A stretch of DNA of 44,010 nt, taken from assembly GCA_021846985.1 (NCBI GenBank), contig JAJZVX010000031.1:1-44010 (forward strand), in the 5' to 3' direction. The notes beneath the pieces are model-generated. The model was not told the origin of the DNA. It searched no databases and saw nothing but the letters and a program-made list of their open reading frames with translations. Position numbers and translations under genes: made by a program. The DNA comes from Acidobacteriota bacterium. Its GTDB lineage: Bacteria > Acidobacteriota > Terriglobia > Terriglobales > Acidobacteriaceae. This document shows, one piece after another, positions 17,801 through 26,113 of this stretch (the stretch's first letter is position 1; each line of letters begins with the position of its first letter).

Positions 17801-19785
17801 CCGTGACCTTCACCATGGATTCGAGCACGGTGGAGGGGACGGTTGCCGTGGTCTCGGGAACGACGGCCACGCTTTCCGTGACCATGCCGATGTATGGCGC
17901 GCACACGTTTGTGGCTACCTATAACGGAGATGCCTACTTTAGCGCCTCCAGTTCGCCGCCGGCGGCGGTATCGGTGGCCAAGATCGTGACCACGACGGCG
18001 ATTTCTCCGGCCACCAGCAGCCCGTCGGCCGGGACGCCGCTGGTGGTCACCGCGACCGTATCGCCCGCCAGCACGCTGCCGTCGCTTCCTTCGGGCACGG
18101 TCACCTTCACGCTGGACGGAGCCAGCATCGGCTCGAGCGCGGTGGTTTCGGGATCGCCGGCCACCACAGCCATCACCATTCCTGCCGCTTCGATAACGCC
18201 GGGGCAGCATGTTCTTCTGGCGGTCTACAACGGCGACACCTACTATGCCACCTCCACATCGACGCCGGTGACCATCACGGTGCCGAAGAGCCCATCGGCC
18301 ATTACCATTACCCCGGCCAGCTACGCGCCCACGGTGGGGGGCATCCTGCGGGTCGCGGCGGTGGTGACGGCGACGACGTACGGATCGAGCGGTCCCTCGG
18401 GCACGGTAACCATTCTGATGGACGGCGCCAGCGCGGGCACGGCGACGCTGGCAGCCGGCATTCCTTCCACCGTAAACATTCCCATCTCCATGCTGACGGC
18501 GGGCAATCACGTGCTGACAGCGAGCTACAGCGGAGACAACTACTACGCGGCCTCATCCACGACATCGAGCGTGAACCTTGTGGCCTCGCGCGGGCCGACG
18601 GCCATCACGCTGGCCGCGTCGCCGGCCACGCTGACGGCGGGCATGAACGAGACGCTGACGGCGACCGTCACCCCCATCAATCCCGTGACCGGGACCATCT
18701 ACACGATCACCGGGACGGTGAGCTTTTACGATTCGGGCTCCCATCTTCTGGGCACGGCCAGCCTCATCAACAATGTGGCCACGCTTTCCGGCGTTGCGCT
18801 GGCCAACAATGTGAACCACTCGATAACGGCGGTCTACTCGGGCGATGTGAACTGGCTGCCTAGCACCACATCGACGCCGCTGGTGCTGACCGCGACGACG
18901 CTTCCGGTCATGGTTGTACTGACCGCGAATGTCACGACCGCGTCTCCGGGCCAGGCGGTGATTCTGACCGCAACGGTGACGCCCACGGCGCCGCCGGCTT
19001 CCACGGTGGAGCAGAACCCGACCGGCGAGGTGGTTTTCTACAACGGCACGACCGTGCTGGGCGAATCGGCGCTGGCCGCAGTGGCGTTGACCAACTCCTC
19101 GGTGGCCACGCTGACGCTGGCCAACCTGCCGGGCGGTCAGGATGTGATCACGGCGACGTACCTGGGCGATCTGTCCTACGATGCGGGCAGTTCCAACTCT
19201 CTTACGCTGACCATTCAGGATTTCACGATCACGCCGGACCCCTCGAACCCGGCGACGAACCTGACTCTGGTGCAAGGCACGTCAGGCTCCGCGGCCTACG
19301 ATATAACCGGCCTGGGCGGGTTCAATAACCAGATTCAGGTGGTGTGCGCGGTTTCGGCCACCGATCTTCCCATGACCTGCACGCCCAGTCCGCAGCAGGT
19401 GACGCCCAACGCCACGGTGACCTTCGTGATTCAGACCTATGCCAGCGGGGCGACCGCCAGCACGCGACCGGGACAGCGTCCGTTCTGGCCTCGCGCGGCG
19501 GGGGGCGCGGCGCTGGCTTTGCTGGCCTTTTTCTTCCTGCCGTTTGGGCGGCGCGCGCACATCTTTGCGGACAAATCGGCGCGGCGCTTCGGCATCCTGC
19601 TGTTGTTGCTTGTGGGTCTGGGCGGCGTGGGAATGGGCTGCAGCAGTGTTGCGCTGCAGGGCACATCGAGCGCCTCAGGCGGGACGCCGCTGGGGGTTTC
19701 CACGCTCAAGATCACCGCCTCGGATTACGTGAACAATACGGTTTTCAGCCGCAGTGTCTACCTTACGGTGAATGTGGTGCCCTAA
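14803..19785 (+). CDS. Sedolisin-like (S53) protease with eight Ig-like repeats and C-terminal membrane anchor
   Basis: A 1660-residue secreted protein. After the signal peptide come a pro-kumamolisin activation domain (~60-190) and an S53 catalytic domain (~220-650). In the catalytic domain Glu304 matches the catalytic Glu, Asp390 (AGDSG) the oxyanion Asp and Ser552 (GGSS) the nucleophile. The canonical Asp four residues after the Glu is Glu308. The Ca-site region AAAGYDMTSGLG is conserved. About eight Big3-type Ig-like repeats follow (~90-100 residues each, ending in Y(S/N)GD-x-x-Y). The C-terminus has two hydrophobic helices separated by a basic GRRA...SARR patch, then a last beta-rich stretch. 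Start is ATG 14803 (AAAGGGGA upstream). Probably an acid-active surface protease or adhesin. Confidence 0.9.
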   Translation: MAHRQRIGLRLAALLFVSMGAAAAQTPVAGSSASRLAGNWRSSPPVTITASRAPALSGAVSATTLGAAPANARLDRMILLLEPSAAQQQALTAVIQSQQNPSSSAYHQWLSPAAFAVAYSNSAADVSAVGDWLRSQGFDVAALPAGRGWIEFSGTVAQVEQAFGTHVVMVPTASGLRAALAGDISVPGALQPVIYGLVSLDGVLSAPAMTTPQPLSATAAELAAATSLDQAAAATPRLMTNLLQLDALHAAGTTGAGESIALATRSNVNLADVVAFRAAFGLPANAPQIVLNGTDPGRTADEAEALLEASWAGAAAPGAQVVLVPAASTGATDGLDLSLAAIVDQALAHTVLVGYSACEAGMSEAHQAFYAALYRQAAAEGIAMVAAAGDSGSAACYAAGSTVPVTSGYGVNALASTPWNVAVGADAFGTAGPAAGVSGLAAWSPVSAADTAYAGGGGSSAVYAAPGWQPAPGGSLPARAQMATGAATPAMAAATSLLQQLKSAGLSSGYRLIPDLSLPTAIDSVENHGLAFCMSGDASATTCTPVQAGGSSAAAALFSGLAALLAQEYGPQGNLAPRLYELSESSAASSIFSDVQQGTAQLACAAGSPGCTATGQIGFAAAAGYDMTSGLGTVNAQALARQWPRAQVGTGSVTVLNTIPPGQTINPSGSLVLSATVTAPTGDPAPTGTVAFLDQSNGSADLSNVTLVPGSGTSATASTIITGALTQGGHNIFVQYSGDTNYAVATDPNPVTVEVQPSSTSTVISPATYTPNPGSTLVVTATVTSSTAGAGASPPSGTVNFLMNGVIKGTEPVIQGTPSTASINLTMPNTAGAVQLSGYYSGDTNYYNSTSQPVQVTVPTSAPTVTVTASPSAPVVGGTVQLTAIIAPPAGNTTPPTGTVIFYVDGIAAGGSVLVIPGSPSTASLTINTPALGQHAITASYSGDTNYAGITSPAASLVAGKTPTAVTLMPSITNPAGGSSVMLTATISASYPGTEVPSGTVTFTMDSSTVEGTVAVVSGTTATLSVTMPMYGAHTFVATYNGDAYFSASSSPPAAVSVAKIVTTTAISPATSSPSAGTPLVVTATVSPASTLPSLPSGTVTFTLDGASIGSSAVVSGSPATTAITIPAASITPGQHVLLAVYNGDTYYATSTSTPVTITVPKSPSAITITPASYAPTVGGILRVAAVVTATTYGSSGPSGTVTILMDGASAGTATLAAGIPSTVNIPISMLTAGNHVLTASYSGDNYYAASSTTSSVNLVASRGPTAITLAASPATLTAGMNETLTATVTPINPVTGTIYTITGTVSFYDSGSHLLGTASLINNVATLSGVALANNVNHSITAVYSGDVNWLPSTTSTPLVLTATTLPVMVVLTANVTTASPGQAVILTATVTPTAPPASTVEQNPTGEVVFYNGTTVLGESALAAVALTNSSVATLTLANLPGGQDVITATYLGDLSYDAGSSNSLTLTIQDFTITPDPSNPATNLTLVQGTSGSAAYDITGLGGFNNQIQVVCAVSATDLPMTCTPSPQQVTPNATVTFVIQTYASGATASTRPGQRPFWPRAAGGAALALLAFFFLPFGRRAHIFADKSARRFGILLLLLVGLGGVGMGCSSVALQGTSSASGGTPLGVSTLKITASDYVNNTVFSRSVYLTVNVVP

Positions 19786-19787
19786 GC

Positions 19788-19873
19788 ACTTGCGGAAGAG
19801 CGATGCGCGCCGCGCGTACGGGCTGGAGCCCGCGCTTTCAGGAACCACGGCGCGGACGAGTTCTTCCGCAAGT
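19788..19873. repeat. REP/MITE-like element with 12-bp inverted ends
   Basis: ACTTGCGGAAGA (19788-19799) and TCTTCCGCAAGT (19862-19873) are perfect 12-bp inverted arms. Inside are CGCGCC/GGCGCG and a hairpin GGGCT-GG-AGCCC. The nested structure begins 3 bp after the S53 gene stop. It could act as terminator, REP element or small non-autonomous transposon. Confidence 0.5.
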
Positions 19874-20016
19874 TTCCCAGCCTGCACCGGGGAGCCGGCA
19901 GCGCGTGGGGCAGATCTTTTCCGGTGTCGATGCAGGCGGGCAGGGCCTGCCGCTGCGCTGCAACGCCCCTGGGCGTGATAGGCTGGCGTTTCAGTTGGAA
20001 GGAGCGAAAACACCGG

Positions 20017-21483
20017 ATGCAATCCAGCCACGCTTTTCATTTCAATCTTGTTGCCGCGGCGCACGCGGCCATGATCGAGCACGGCTTTCAGCCGGACTTT
20101 CCCGCCGCAACCGGCGCCGAACTGGCGGCGATCAAAGCGCATGCCGAGATGGCCGCCGTGGATGGACTGAAAGACCTGCGCGGCTTGCTGTGGTCTTCCA
20201 TCGACAACGACACGTCGAAGGATCTGGACCAGATCGAGTGGGCCGAAGCGCTGCCCGACGGCCGGATTCGCGTACGGGTGGGCGTGGCCGATGTGGATGC
20301 GCGCGTGCGTGCGGGCACGGCGATCGACAATCATGCGCGGAGCGAGACGACCTCGGTCTACACCGGCGTAAAAGTTTTTCCCATGCTTCCGGCCGAGCTT
20401 TCAGAGGGGATTACCTCGCTGAACGAAAACGAGGACCGCGCGGCGCTGGTCATCGAGTTTGCCGTGGACCAGGCGGGGGGTGCGACGGACGGCAGGGCCT
20501 ATCGCGCGCTGGTGCGCAACCGCGCGCAACTGGCCTACAACAGCGTGGGCGCGTGGCTTGAGGGCAAGGGGCCGGCGCCGGCCAAGGTGTCTGCCCGCGC
20601 CGATCTGGCCGCCCAACTGCGGCTTCAGGATGAAGCCGCGCAGCGCATGGTGGGCGGACGATTCCAACATGGGGCGCTGGACCTGGAAACCATTGAGACC
20701 CGTCCGGTGATGCTGGCCGGCGAGGCGGTGGAGATTGCCCGGCTGGAGAAGAACCGGGCCACCTCGCTCATCGAGGAGTTCATGGTGGCGGCCAACGGCG
20801 TGATTGCCCGCACCCTGGAACAGGCGGGCGTGGCGTCGATCCGCCGCGTGGTGCGCACGCCCAAGCGCTGGGATCGCATTGTGGAGGTGGCCCGGCGGCT
20901 GGGAACCGCTCTTCCGGCTGAGCCTGACTCGAAGGCGCTGAACGACTTCCTGCTGGCCGAGAAGCGCCGCGACCCGGACCACTTTCCTGACTTGTCGCTT
21001 TCCGTGGTGAAGCTGATGGGACCGGGCGAGTACGTTCTGGTAAAGCCCAACCATGTTTCTCCCGGCCACTTTGGCCTGGCGGTGCAAGACTACACGCACT
21101 CCACCGCGCCCAACCGGCGTTTTCCTGACGTGGTGACGCAGAGGCTGCTGAAGGCATGGCTCGGGGGCAAGGCGCAGCCCTATGCGGAAGAGGCGCTCGA
21201 TGCCATTGCGCTGCGTTGCACCGAGATGGAAGACGCCGCGCGCAAGGTGGAGCGCGAGATGCAAAAGCGGATTGCGGCCGTGGTGCTGCACAAGCACATC
21301 GGGCAGAGCTATCGGGCCATTGTGACCGGCGTGAACCAGTATGGAACCTTTGTGCGCACGCTGGAACCGCACGTGGAAGGCATGCTGGTGCAGGGCGCGA
21401 AGGGACTGGATGTGGGAGACCGCGTGACGGCGAAGCTGATCTCCACCGATCCGGAGCGAGGTTTTATCGACTTTGCCGCCTGA
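20017..21483 (+). CDS. RNB-domain exoribonuclease, short RNase II/R-like form
   Basis: A 488-residue protein. The RNB catalytic domain (~50-400) includes the Asp-rich active-site motif IDNDTSKDLDQIEW that binds Mg2+ in RNase II/R, plus HFGLAVQDYTHSTAPNRRFPDVVTQR, the typical substrate-channel motif. A C-terminal S1-type RNA-binding domain (YRAIVTGVNQYGTFVRTLEPHVEGML) follows. Cold-shock domains and the basic tail of full-length RNase R (~750-800 residues) are absent, so this is the compact form. It should degrade RNA 3'->5' in the cytoplasm. The ATG at 20017 begins MQSSHAF; AAGGAG is about 12 bp upstream, somewhat distant. It stands between a surface protease and envelope proteins with no obvious functional link. 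Confidence 0.9.
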   Translation: MQSSHAFHFNLVAAAHAAMIEHGFQPDFPAATGAELAAIKAHAEMAAVDGLKDLRGLLWSSIDNDTSKDLDQIEWAEALPDGRIRVRVGVADVDARVRAGTAIDNHARSETTSVYTGVKVFPMLPAELSEGITSLNENEDRAALVIEFAVDQAGGATDGRAYRALVRNRAQLAYNSVGAWLEGKGPAPAKVSARADLAAQLRLQDEAAQRMVGGRFQHGALDLETIETRPVMLAGEAVEIARLEKNRATSLIEEFMVAANGVIARTLEQAGVASIRRVVRTPKRWDRIVEVARRLGTALPAEPDSKALNDFLLAEKRRDPDHFPDLSLSVVKLMGPGEYVLVKPNHVSPGHFGLAVQDYTHSTAPNRRFPDVVTQRLLKAWLGGKAQPYAEEALDAIALRCTEMEDAARKVEREMQKRIAAVVLHKHIGQSYRAIVTGVNQYGTFVRTLEPHVEGMLVQGAKGLDVGDRVTAKLISTDPERGFIDFAA

Positions 21484-21688
21484 TCATCCGGCGTTTGCGG
21501 ATGGCAGAGGAAATCCGATATTCTCCAGTAGGAAAGTAAATAGATTTGACGGTAAATGACCGGTGAGCCTGTGTCGTGCATGCTCCCCAAGCGCGCCATT
21601 ATGTGCGTGATCGGAGATAAGCGCCAGCAGGACTGGCGGAGTCCACAGGCGATCCGCGGGGCGAGTGCCTGCCTGCGATAGGGGATGA

Positions 21689-22555
21689 ATGCGTTTTTGC
21701 AGTTCTTTGAGGTTTGCCTGCTTTTTGGCGGGTACGGTTATGCTGGCGCTGCCCGGCGGCGCGGCAGCGCGGCCATCGGCTGCAACGGGCGATGGAAGCG
21801 CGGAGGCGGCATTGCCCGAGGCGCCGATGCCCCAGAACGCAGCGGGGCAGCCCGACACATCGCGAGAAAACCAATCGGCGCCCAACACTCCCCCGGCGGG
21901 CCCCGCGCCCACATCGGGCCATGAGGGGCTGCCCCGGCCTCAGCCCAAGCGGATTCTGGGGATCATGCCCAACTACCGCGCCGTCAGCGCGGGTGTCATT
22001 CCGCCGCCGCCCACGGCGCGCGAAGCTTTCGTCCTCGCGACGCAGAATACCTTCGATTATTCGTCCTTTCTCTTTACCGGCGTTACATCGTTAATGGCGA
22101 AGGGCACCGATGCGCATCCGCAACTGGGGAAAGGCCCGGATGGCTTTGGGAGGTACTATTGGCGCGGGTTTGCCGATAAGGCCGATGGCAACTACCTTGT
22201 GCTCTTCGTGTTGCCGTCCATCTTCCACCAGGACGAACGGTTCTATGCCAAAGGGCGGGGTGGGATCATCAAGCGGGGCATTTATGCAGCCTCCCAGGTG
22301 CTGATTACTCCGAACTATCAAGGACATAACACGTTCAATACATCCGAGATACTGGGCCGCGGCATTGCGCAGGCCGTTTCTGTCTCCTACTACCCGAACA
22401 GCGACCGGACAGTGGCCGACGTTTCGGCAAAGTATGCGTACGCGCTTGGCCGCGACGCGCTGACCAACGTGTTCCGCGAATACTGGCCCGATATTGCCGC
22501 CCACATTTTGCACCGCCATCGGCGAGTCCCGGAGGCGGAAGCCGCAAAGCCTTAA
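21689..22555 (+). CDS. Envelope protein of unknown function, HQD-x-R-[FY] family (short form)
   Basis: A 288-residue exported protein. A signal peptide (CFLAGTVMLALPGGAAA) is followed by a Pro/Ala-rich spacer beginning LPEAPMPQ and then a domain with IMPNYRAV, LPSIFHQDERFYAKGRGG and YYPNSDRTV. The same pattern occurs in the C-terminal half of the next gene (IPNFYVV, LPSLLHQDPRYFYQGTG, YYPASQRGS), so the two are paralogues over ~180 residues. I do not recognise an enzyme family; the spacing of aromatic and small residues suggests an outer-membrane or periplasmic structural domain. The ATG follows GGGG at 21681-21684. Confidence 0.7.
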   Translation: MRFCSSLRFACFLAGTVMLALPGGAAARPSAATGDGSAEAALPEAPMPQNAAGQPDTSRENQSAPNTPPAGPAPTSGHEGLPRPQPKRILGIMPNYRAVSAGVIPPPPTAREAFVLATQNTFDYSSFLFTGVTSLMAKGTDAHPQLGKGPDGFGRYYWRGFADKADGNYLVLFVLPSIFHQDERFYAKGRGGIIKRGIYAASQVLITPNYQGHNTFNTSEILGRGIAQAVSVSYYPNSDRTVADVSAKYAYALGRDALTNVFREYWPDIAAHILHRHRRVPEAEAAKP

Positions 22556-22770
22556 ATGAACAGGCTATTGCGCGCGAGATTTTGTATCCGCCGGGGGGCA
22601 ATCCGCGTCCAACGAGCAGGCAAGCCGCACCTATGGAAAACCGGCCCCGTGGAGTGCCTGAGGCTAAAGGGCTTGGTGTGAGCAATTGACCCGGAACCGC
22701 GGTTCCAGCCCGGACGCGCGGGGTGAGAGTCAGCCGCCGTTCCGGAACGGTTTCCGATGCAGGTAAATGG

Positions 22771-23895
22771 ATGCGATTTCGTTGGTCTGCTATCCCCGCG
22801 GCGCTGCTTTTTGTTGCATGGCTTTGCGTGCCGCCTTTGCATCTGGCGGCGCTCGATGCGGAATCGGGTTTGACCGGCGCCGCCGGTGTTGAGATACCCG
22901 AGGCGCCGGAAGCGCAGGCAGGGCCGGCGCAAACCGCCGCGCCACAAAATGCCGGCGCCGCTGCCCAGCCCGCCGCGAGCCAAGCGGCGGACGTGAGCGG
23001 AACCGTGACGGACGTGAATGGCGACCTTGTCCCCGGCGCCACGGTTGTGTTCGATGCGCCTCTCGGCGCGGACCGGCGCACGGTGGAGGCAAACGACAAT
23101 GGCTTCTTTCAGGTAACCGATCTCAAGCCGGCAATCCCCTATCGCGTGACCATTCGCGCCAAGGGTTTTGCCGAGTGGACGGCGCCGCCGCTGGTTTTGC
23201 AGCCGGGCCAATTTTTCATCTTCAAGGACATTCAACTGAAACTGCCGGGGGCGGAGACCTCGATCACCGTCTATTCATCCACGGAGCAGATTGCGGTTGA
23301 AGAGGTGCGGCTTGCCGAGCAGCAGCGTCTCTTCGGATTCATTCCGAACTTCTATGTTGTCTACGACCACAATGCTGTGCCGTTGACCGCCAAACTGAAA
23401 TTCAAGCTGGCGCTGCGCGTGTCGATCGATCCGGTGAACTTTGCGAGCGCGGTATTTTTTGCCGGGATGGAACAGGCAGCCAACGTTCCCGATTTTCAGC
23501 AGGGGCTGAAGGGCTACGGCCAGCGCGTGGGGGCCATTTATACCGACGGTCTGACCGACCTGGTGATCGGCGGGGCGATTCTTCCCTCGCTTTTGCATCA
23601 GGACCCGCGCTACTTTTATCAGGGAACCGGCAGCGCCAGTTCGCGGCTGTGGCACGCTGTTTCCTATCCGTTTGTGAGCAAAGGCGACAACGGGAAGTGG
23701 CAGCCGAACTACTCGACTATTGGCGGGGATCTGGCATCGAGCGCCATCTCCAACACGTACTATCCCGCATCGCAACGGGGGTCGGCTCTGTTCGCGGAGA
23801 ATTTTCTCATTGATACCGGCGAGCGCATGGTAAGCACGATCTTTCAGGAGTTTGTCCTGCGCAAATTCACGCGCAACGCGGGGCAGTCCCAGTAG
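22771..23895 (+). CDS. Envelope protein with carboxypeptidase-regulatory-like domain plus HQD-x-R-[FY] domain
   Basis: A 374-residue exported protein. A signal peptide (WSAIPAALLFVAWLCVPPL) precedes an Ala/Pro spacer with IPEAPEAQ. A CarboxypepD_reg-like beta-sandwich (~70-150) follows: VSGTVTDVNGDLVPGATVVF, DNGFFQVTDLKPAIPYRVTIRAKGF. The last ~210 residues are the paralogous domain of the upstream gene (IPNFYVV, LPSLLHQDPRYFYQGTG). The regulatory-like domain usually adds a carbohydrate- or wall-binding module to outer-membrane proteins in this phylum. The tandem placement suggests duplication with domain gain. Its 3' end overlaps the convergent phosphoesterase by 29 bp. Molecular function is unknown. 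Confidence 0.75.
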   Translation: MRFRWSAIPAALLFVAWLCVPPLHLAALDAESGLTGAAGVEIPEAPEAQAGPAQTAAPQNAGAAAQPAASQAADVSGTVTDVNGDLVPGATVVFDAPLGADRRTVEANDNGFFQVTDLKPAIPYRVTIRAKGFAEWTAPPLVLQPGQFFIFKDIQLKLPGAETSITVYSSTEQIAVEEVRLAEQQRLFGFIPNFYVVYDHNAVPLTAKLKFKLALRVSIDPVNFASAVFFAGMEQAANVPDFQQGLKGYGQRVGAIYTDGLTDLVIGGAILPSLLHQDPRYFYQGTGSASSRLWHAVSYPFVSKGDNGKWQPNYSTIGGDLASSAISNTYYPASQRGSALFAENFLIDTGERMVSTIFQEFVLRKFTRNAGQSQ

Positions 23896-24670
23896 CGGCG
23901 GAGCGGCCGGGCAGAGAGCGGCGCCGCGCGGGCGCGTACACGGTGTGCGACGGCACGGCCAGGAGGCTGCGCTCCGGATAGCGGAAGGCCGTGAGGCATC
24001 CGCCATAGACACAGCCCGTGTCGATGTTGACGGTGTTGTTCAGCCACAAGGGCGCGGCCACCGGGGTGTGGCCGAAGACCACGAGGGCATGGCCGTGGTA
24101 CTGGGCCGCCCAGTTGAAGCGCACCGGCAAGCCATTCTCATCCATTTCTCCGGTGGTTTCGCCATAGACGGCGAGGGCGCGCGCCCTGGCCGTGGCGGCG
24201 CCGTGCAGGGGTTCCGGCAGCCCGGCATGGGCAATCACCAGCCTGCCGCGGTCGAGAACGAGGTGGCCGGGCAAGTGGCGCAGAAAGCGCACCGCGGCGG
24301 CGCGAAATTCCGCGGGCTCGGCGTCGAACTGACGCAGCGCGCGCCGCAATGAGGGTGTGGAGGGCGCGACCTTGCCCTGGAGCGCGGCCAGCAGGTTCAT
24401 GTCCTGGTTGCCGGCTACGCAGAGCGCCTGACCGGCGCGCGCCATGCTCATGAGCAGCCGCAGGACCGCGGTGGTTTCGGGTCCGCGCAGGGCCAGATCG
24501 CCCACAAAGACGAGCGTTCTTTCCGGCGGCGCGGCGACCGCCAAGCCGCTGCGGCTCGAATGGACCGCGCAGCCCAGCGCCGTCATCAGCGCCAGCAGCT
24601 CATGGAGGCAGCCGTGCACGTCGCCGATCACGTCGAAGGGCCCGTGGAGTTCGGGTCGCTGCAGGCGCAT
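23867..24670 (-). CDS. Metallophosphoesterase (PrpE/Pnkp-phosphatase-like) with altered GNHE motif
   Basis: A 267-residue calcineurin-like phosphoesterase. Visible motifs are GDVHG (Asp17, His19), GDLALRGP (Asp58, Arg62), AGNQD (Asn88), IAHAG, FGHTP and NIDTGC. The family normally reads GDxVDRG and GNHE/D. Here the second Asp of GDxxD is Leu and the catalytic His of GNHE is Gln89, while metal ligands Asp17, His19, Asp58, Asn88 and the late histidines persist. The closest known groups hydrolyse diadenosine tetraphosphate or remove RNA-end phosphates; activity here may be reduced or changed. Start ATG 24670 lies 85 bp from the divergent glycosidase start. An upstream in-frame extension has no family similarity. 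Confidence 0.8.
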   Translation of the reverse strand: MRLQRPELHGPFDVIGDVHGCLHELLALMTALGCAVHSSRSGLAVAAPPERTLVFVGDLALRGPETTAVLRLLMSMARAGQALCVAGNQDMNLLAALQGKVAPSTPSLRRALRQFDAEPAEFRAAAVRFLRHLPGHLVLDRGRLVIAHAGLPEPLHGAATARARALAVYGETTGEMDENGLPVRFNWAAQYHGHALVVFGHTPVAAPLWLNNTVNIDTGCVYGGCLTAFRYPERSLLAVPSHTVYAPARRRSLPGRSAATGTAPRCA

Positions 24671-24755
24671 ATGTACCCAGTGTATGGGATGCGGAGCGGA
24701 ATGGACCGATGCTCGCCGCGCCATGTAGACTCGGCTTTCGAGCAAAGGAGAAGCG

Positions 24756-25976
24756 ATGAATCGACGCGATTTTATTGCCACTGGAATGGGGGCGGCGTTG
24801 ACGGCCAAGCTGGCGGCTGGACAAGGGACGCTTGGCGGGGTTGGAGATGCGGCAGGCAGCGCCTTCCCGCAGCTCGCACTGAACCACTATCGCCTCGGCG
24901 TGAACTACACGCCCTCGCATAACTGGTATTTCTGCTGGAACGACTGGCACATGGATCCCATCGAGCGCGATCTGGACGCCATTGCCGGTCTGGGCGCCGA
25001 CCACATGCGCATCATGCTCATCTGGCCGTCGTTCCAGCCCAATCTGACGTGGGTGAGCCCGGCGCACCTCGACCGGCTGCACGCGTTGCTGGCCGCCATG
25101 GGGGAGCGCGGCCTGGACGCGCTGGTAACGGCTTTTACGGGCCAGCTCAGCGGCTGGTTTTTTCTTCCGCCCTTCAACAAGCCCGATCCGGCCATGTACA
25201 CCGACGGCGCCCTCTGGGCGGCGCAGGAGCTTTACATTCGCAAAGTGGCGCAGGTGATGAAAGAGCACGACAACATCATCGGCTTCGATTTCGGCAACGA
25301 GATGAACACCTGCTGGCGAGCCGCCGAAACCTCGATCGGCGATGCGTGGATGGACAAGATGTTCGCGCTGATGAACGGCCTGCTGCCCGGCCGGGTGAAC
25401 ATCAACGGCGTGGACAATGATCCCTGGTTTGCCCCCAACACGTTCTCGGCGCGCGCGCTGGCCTCCAAGCTGCTGCCGGTGATCCATGTCTATCCCTACT
25501 GGACCGGCGAGGCCAAATACGCAGGTCCGATGGACCCGCCCAGCACGCACCTCATCACGGCGATGGCGGCGCTGGTGCGGGCGTACGCGGGCGATGCCCG
25601 CAAGCCGGTGTGGGCCGGGGAGTTCAATACCTGCTTCGAGGAGCTGCCCGAAAAGCAGCAGGCCGCGTGGCTCGAAGAGGCGGTGACCGATGCCGCGGAG
25701 TCGGGCGTGAACTGGTTTACGTACTGGGACAGCCACGACGTGAATCGCAAATTCGCCTTTAACTCGCTGGAGTACAGCCTGGGCCTGCTGACCAACGACG
25801 GCAAGGTGAAGGAGCAGGGACGGGTCTTCAAGCAACTGGCGGCAACCTACAAAGGAAAGCCCGTGGCGGTTCCGTCCCGGACGCCGCCGCCTCCGCCCGC
25901 GCAGGCGACGACAGAGGCCACATGGCAGTGGCTTCTGGACTATCTTGGGTGGAAGCCGAAGAACGGGTTGCGCTAA
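24756..25976 (+). CDS. Tat-exported GH5-like glycoside hydrolase
   Basis: A 406-residue TIM-barrel glycosidase. The N-terminus MNRRDFIATGMGAALTA is a twin-arginine signal (RRDFIA). The barrel starts LGVNYTPSHNWYFCW and has HMRIMLIWPSF. The acid/base Glu is probably Glu182 in GFDFGNEMN, at the end of strand 4, and the nucleophile is probably Glu289 in PVWAGEFN, at strand 7. This is the GH-A clan arrangement. Substrate is not determinable; cellulase, mannanase and related exo-activities are all possible. The last ~40 residues are a Pro-rich linker and a short tail. It is divergent from the phosphoesterase with an 85-bp shared promoter region. Confidence 0.8.
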   Translation: MNRRDFIATGMGAALTAKLAAGQGTLGGVGDAAGSAFPQLALNHYRLGVNYTPSHNWYFCWNDWHMDPIERDLDAIAGLGADHMRIMLIWPSFQPNLTWVSPAHLDRLHALLAAMGERGLDALVTAFTGQLSGWFFLPPFNKPDPAMYTDGALWAAQELYIRKVAQVMKEHDNIIGFDFGNEMNTCWRAAETSIGDAWMDKMFALMNGLLPGRVNINGVDNDPWFAPNTFSARALASKLLPVIHVYPYWTGEAKYAGPMDPPSTHLITAMAALVRAYAGDARKPVWAGEFNTCFEELPEKQQAAWLEEAVTDAAESGVNWFTYWDSHDVNRKFAFNSLEYSLGLLTNDGKVKEQGRVFKQLAATYKGKPVAVPSRTPPPPPAQATTEATWQWLLDYLGWKPKNGLR

Positions 25977-26113
25977 CAGTCCGCGGGTGCGCTGCTGCTG
26001 TAACATGGGCAGGATCACGGGCGTTGCTGGTTTGGCCAGGAGGCTCTTGCCAGGCCGTCCCGGCGGGCATCTATGATGGAAAAAATGCATCTTTTCGCAG
26101 CAGAGCATCCTCC

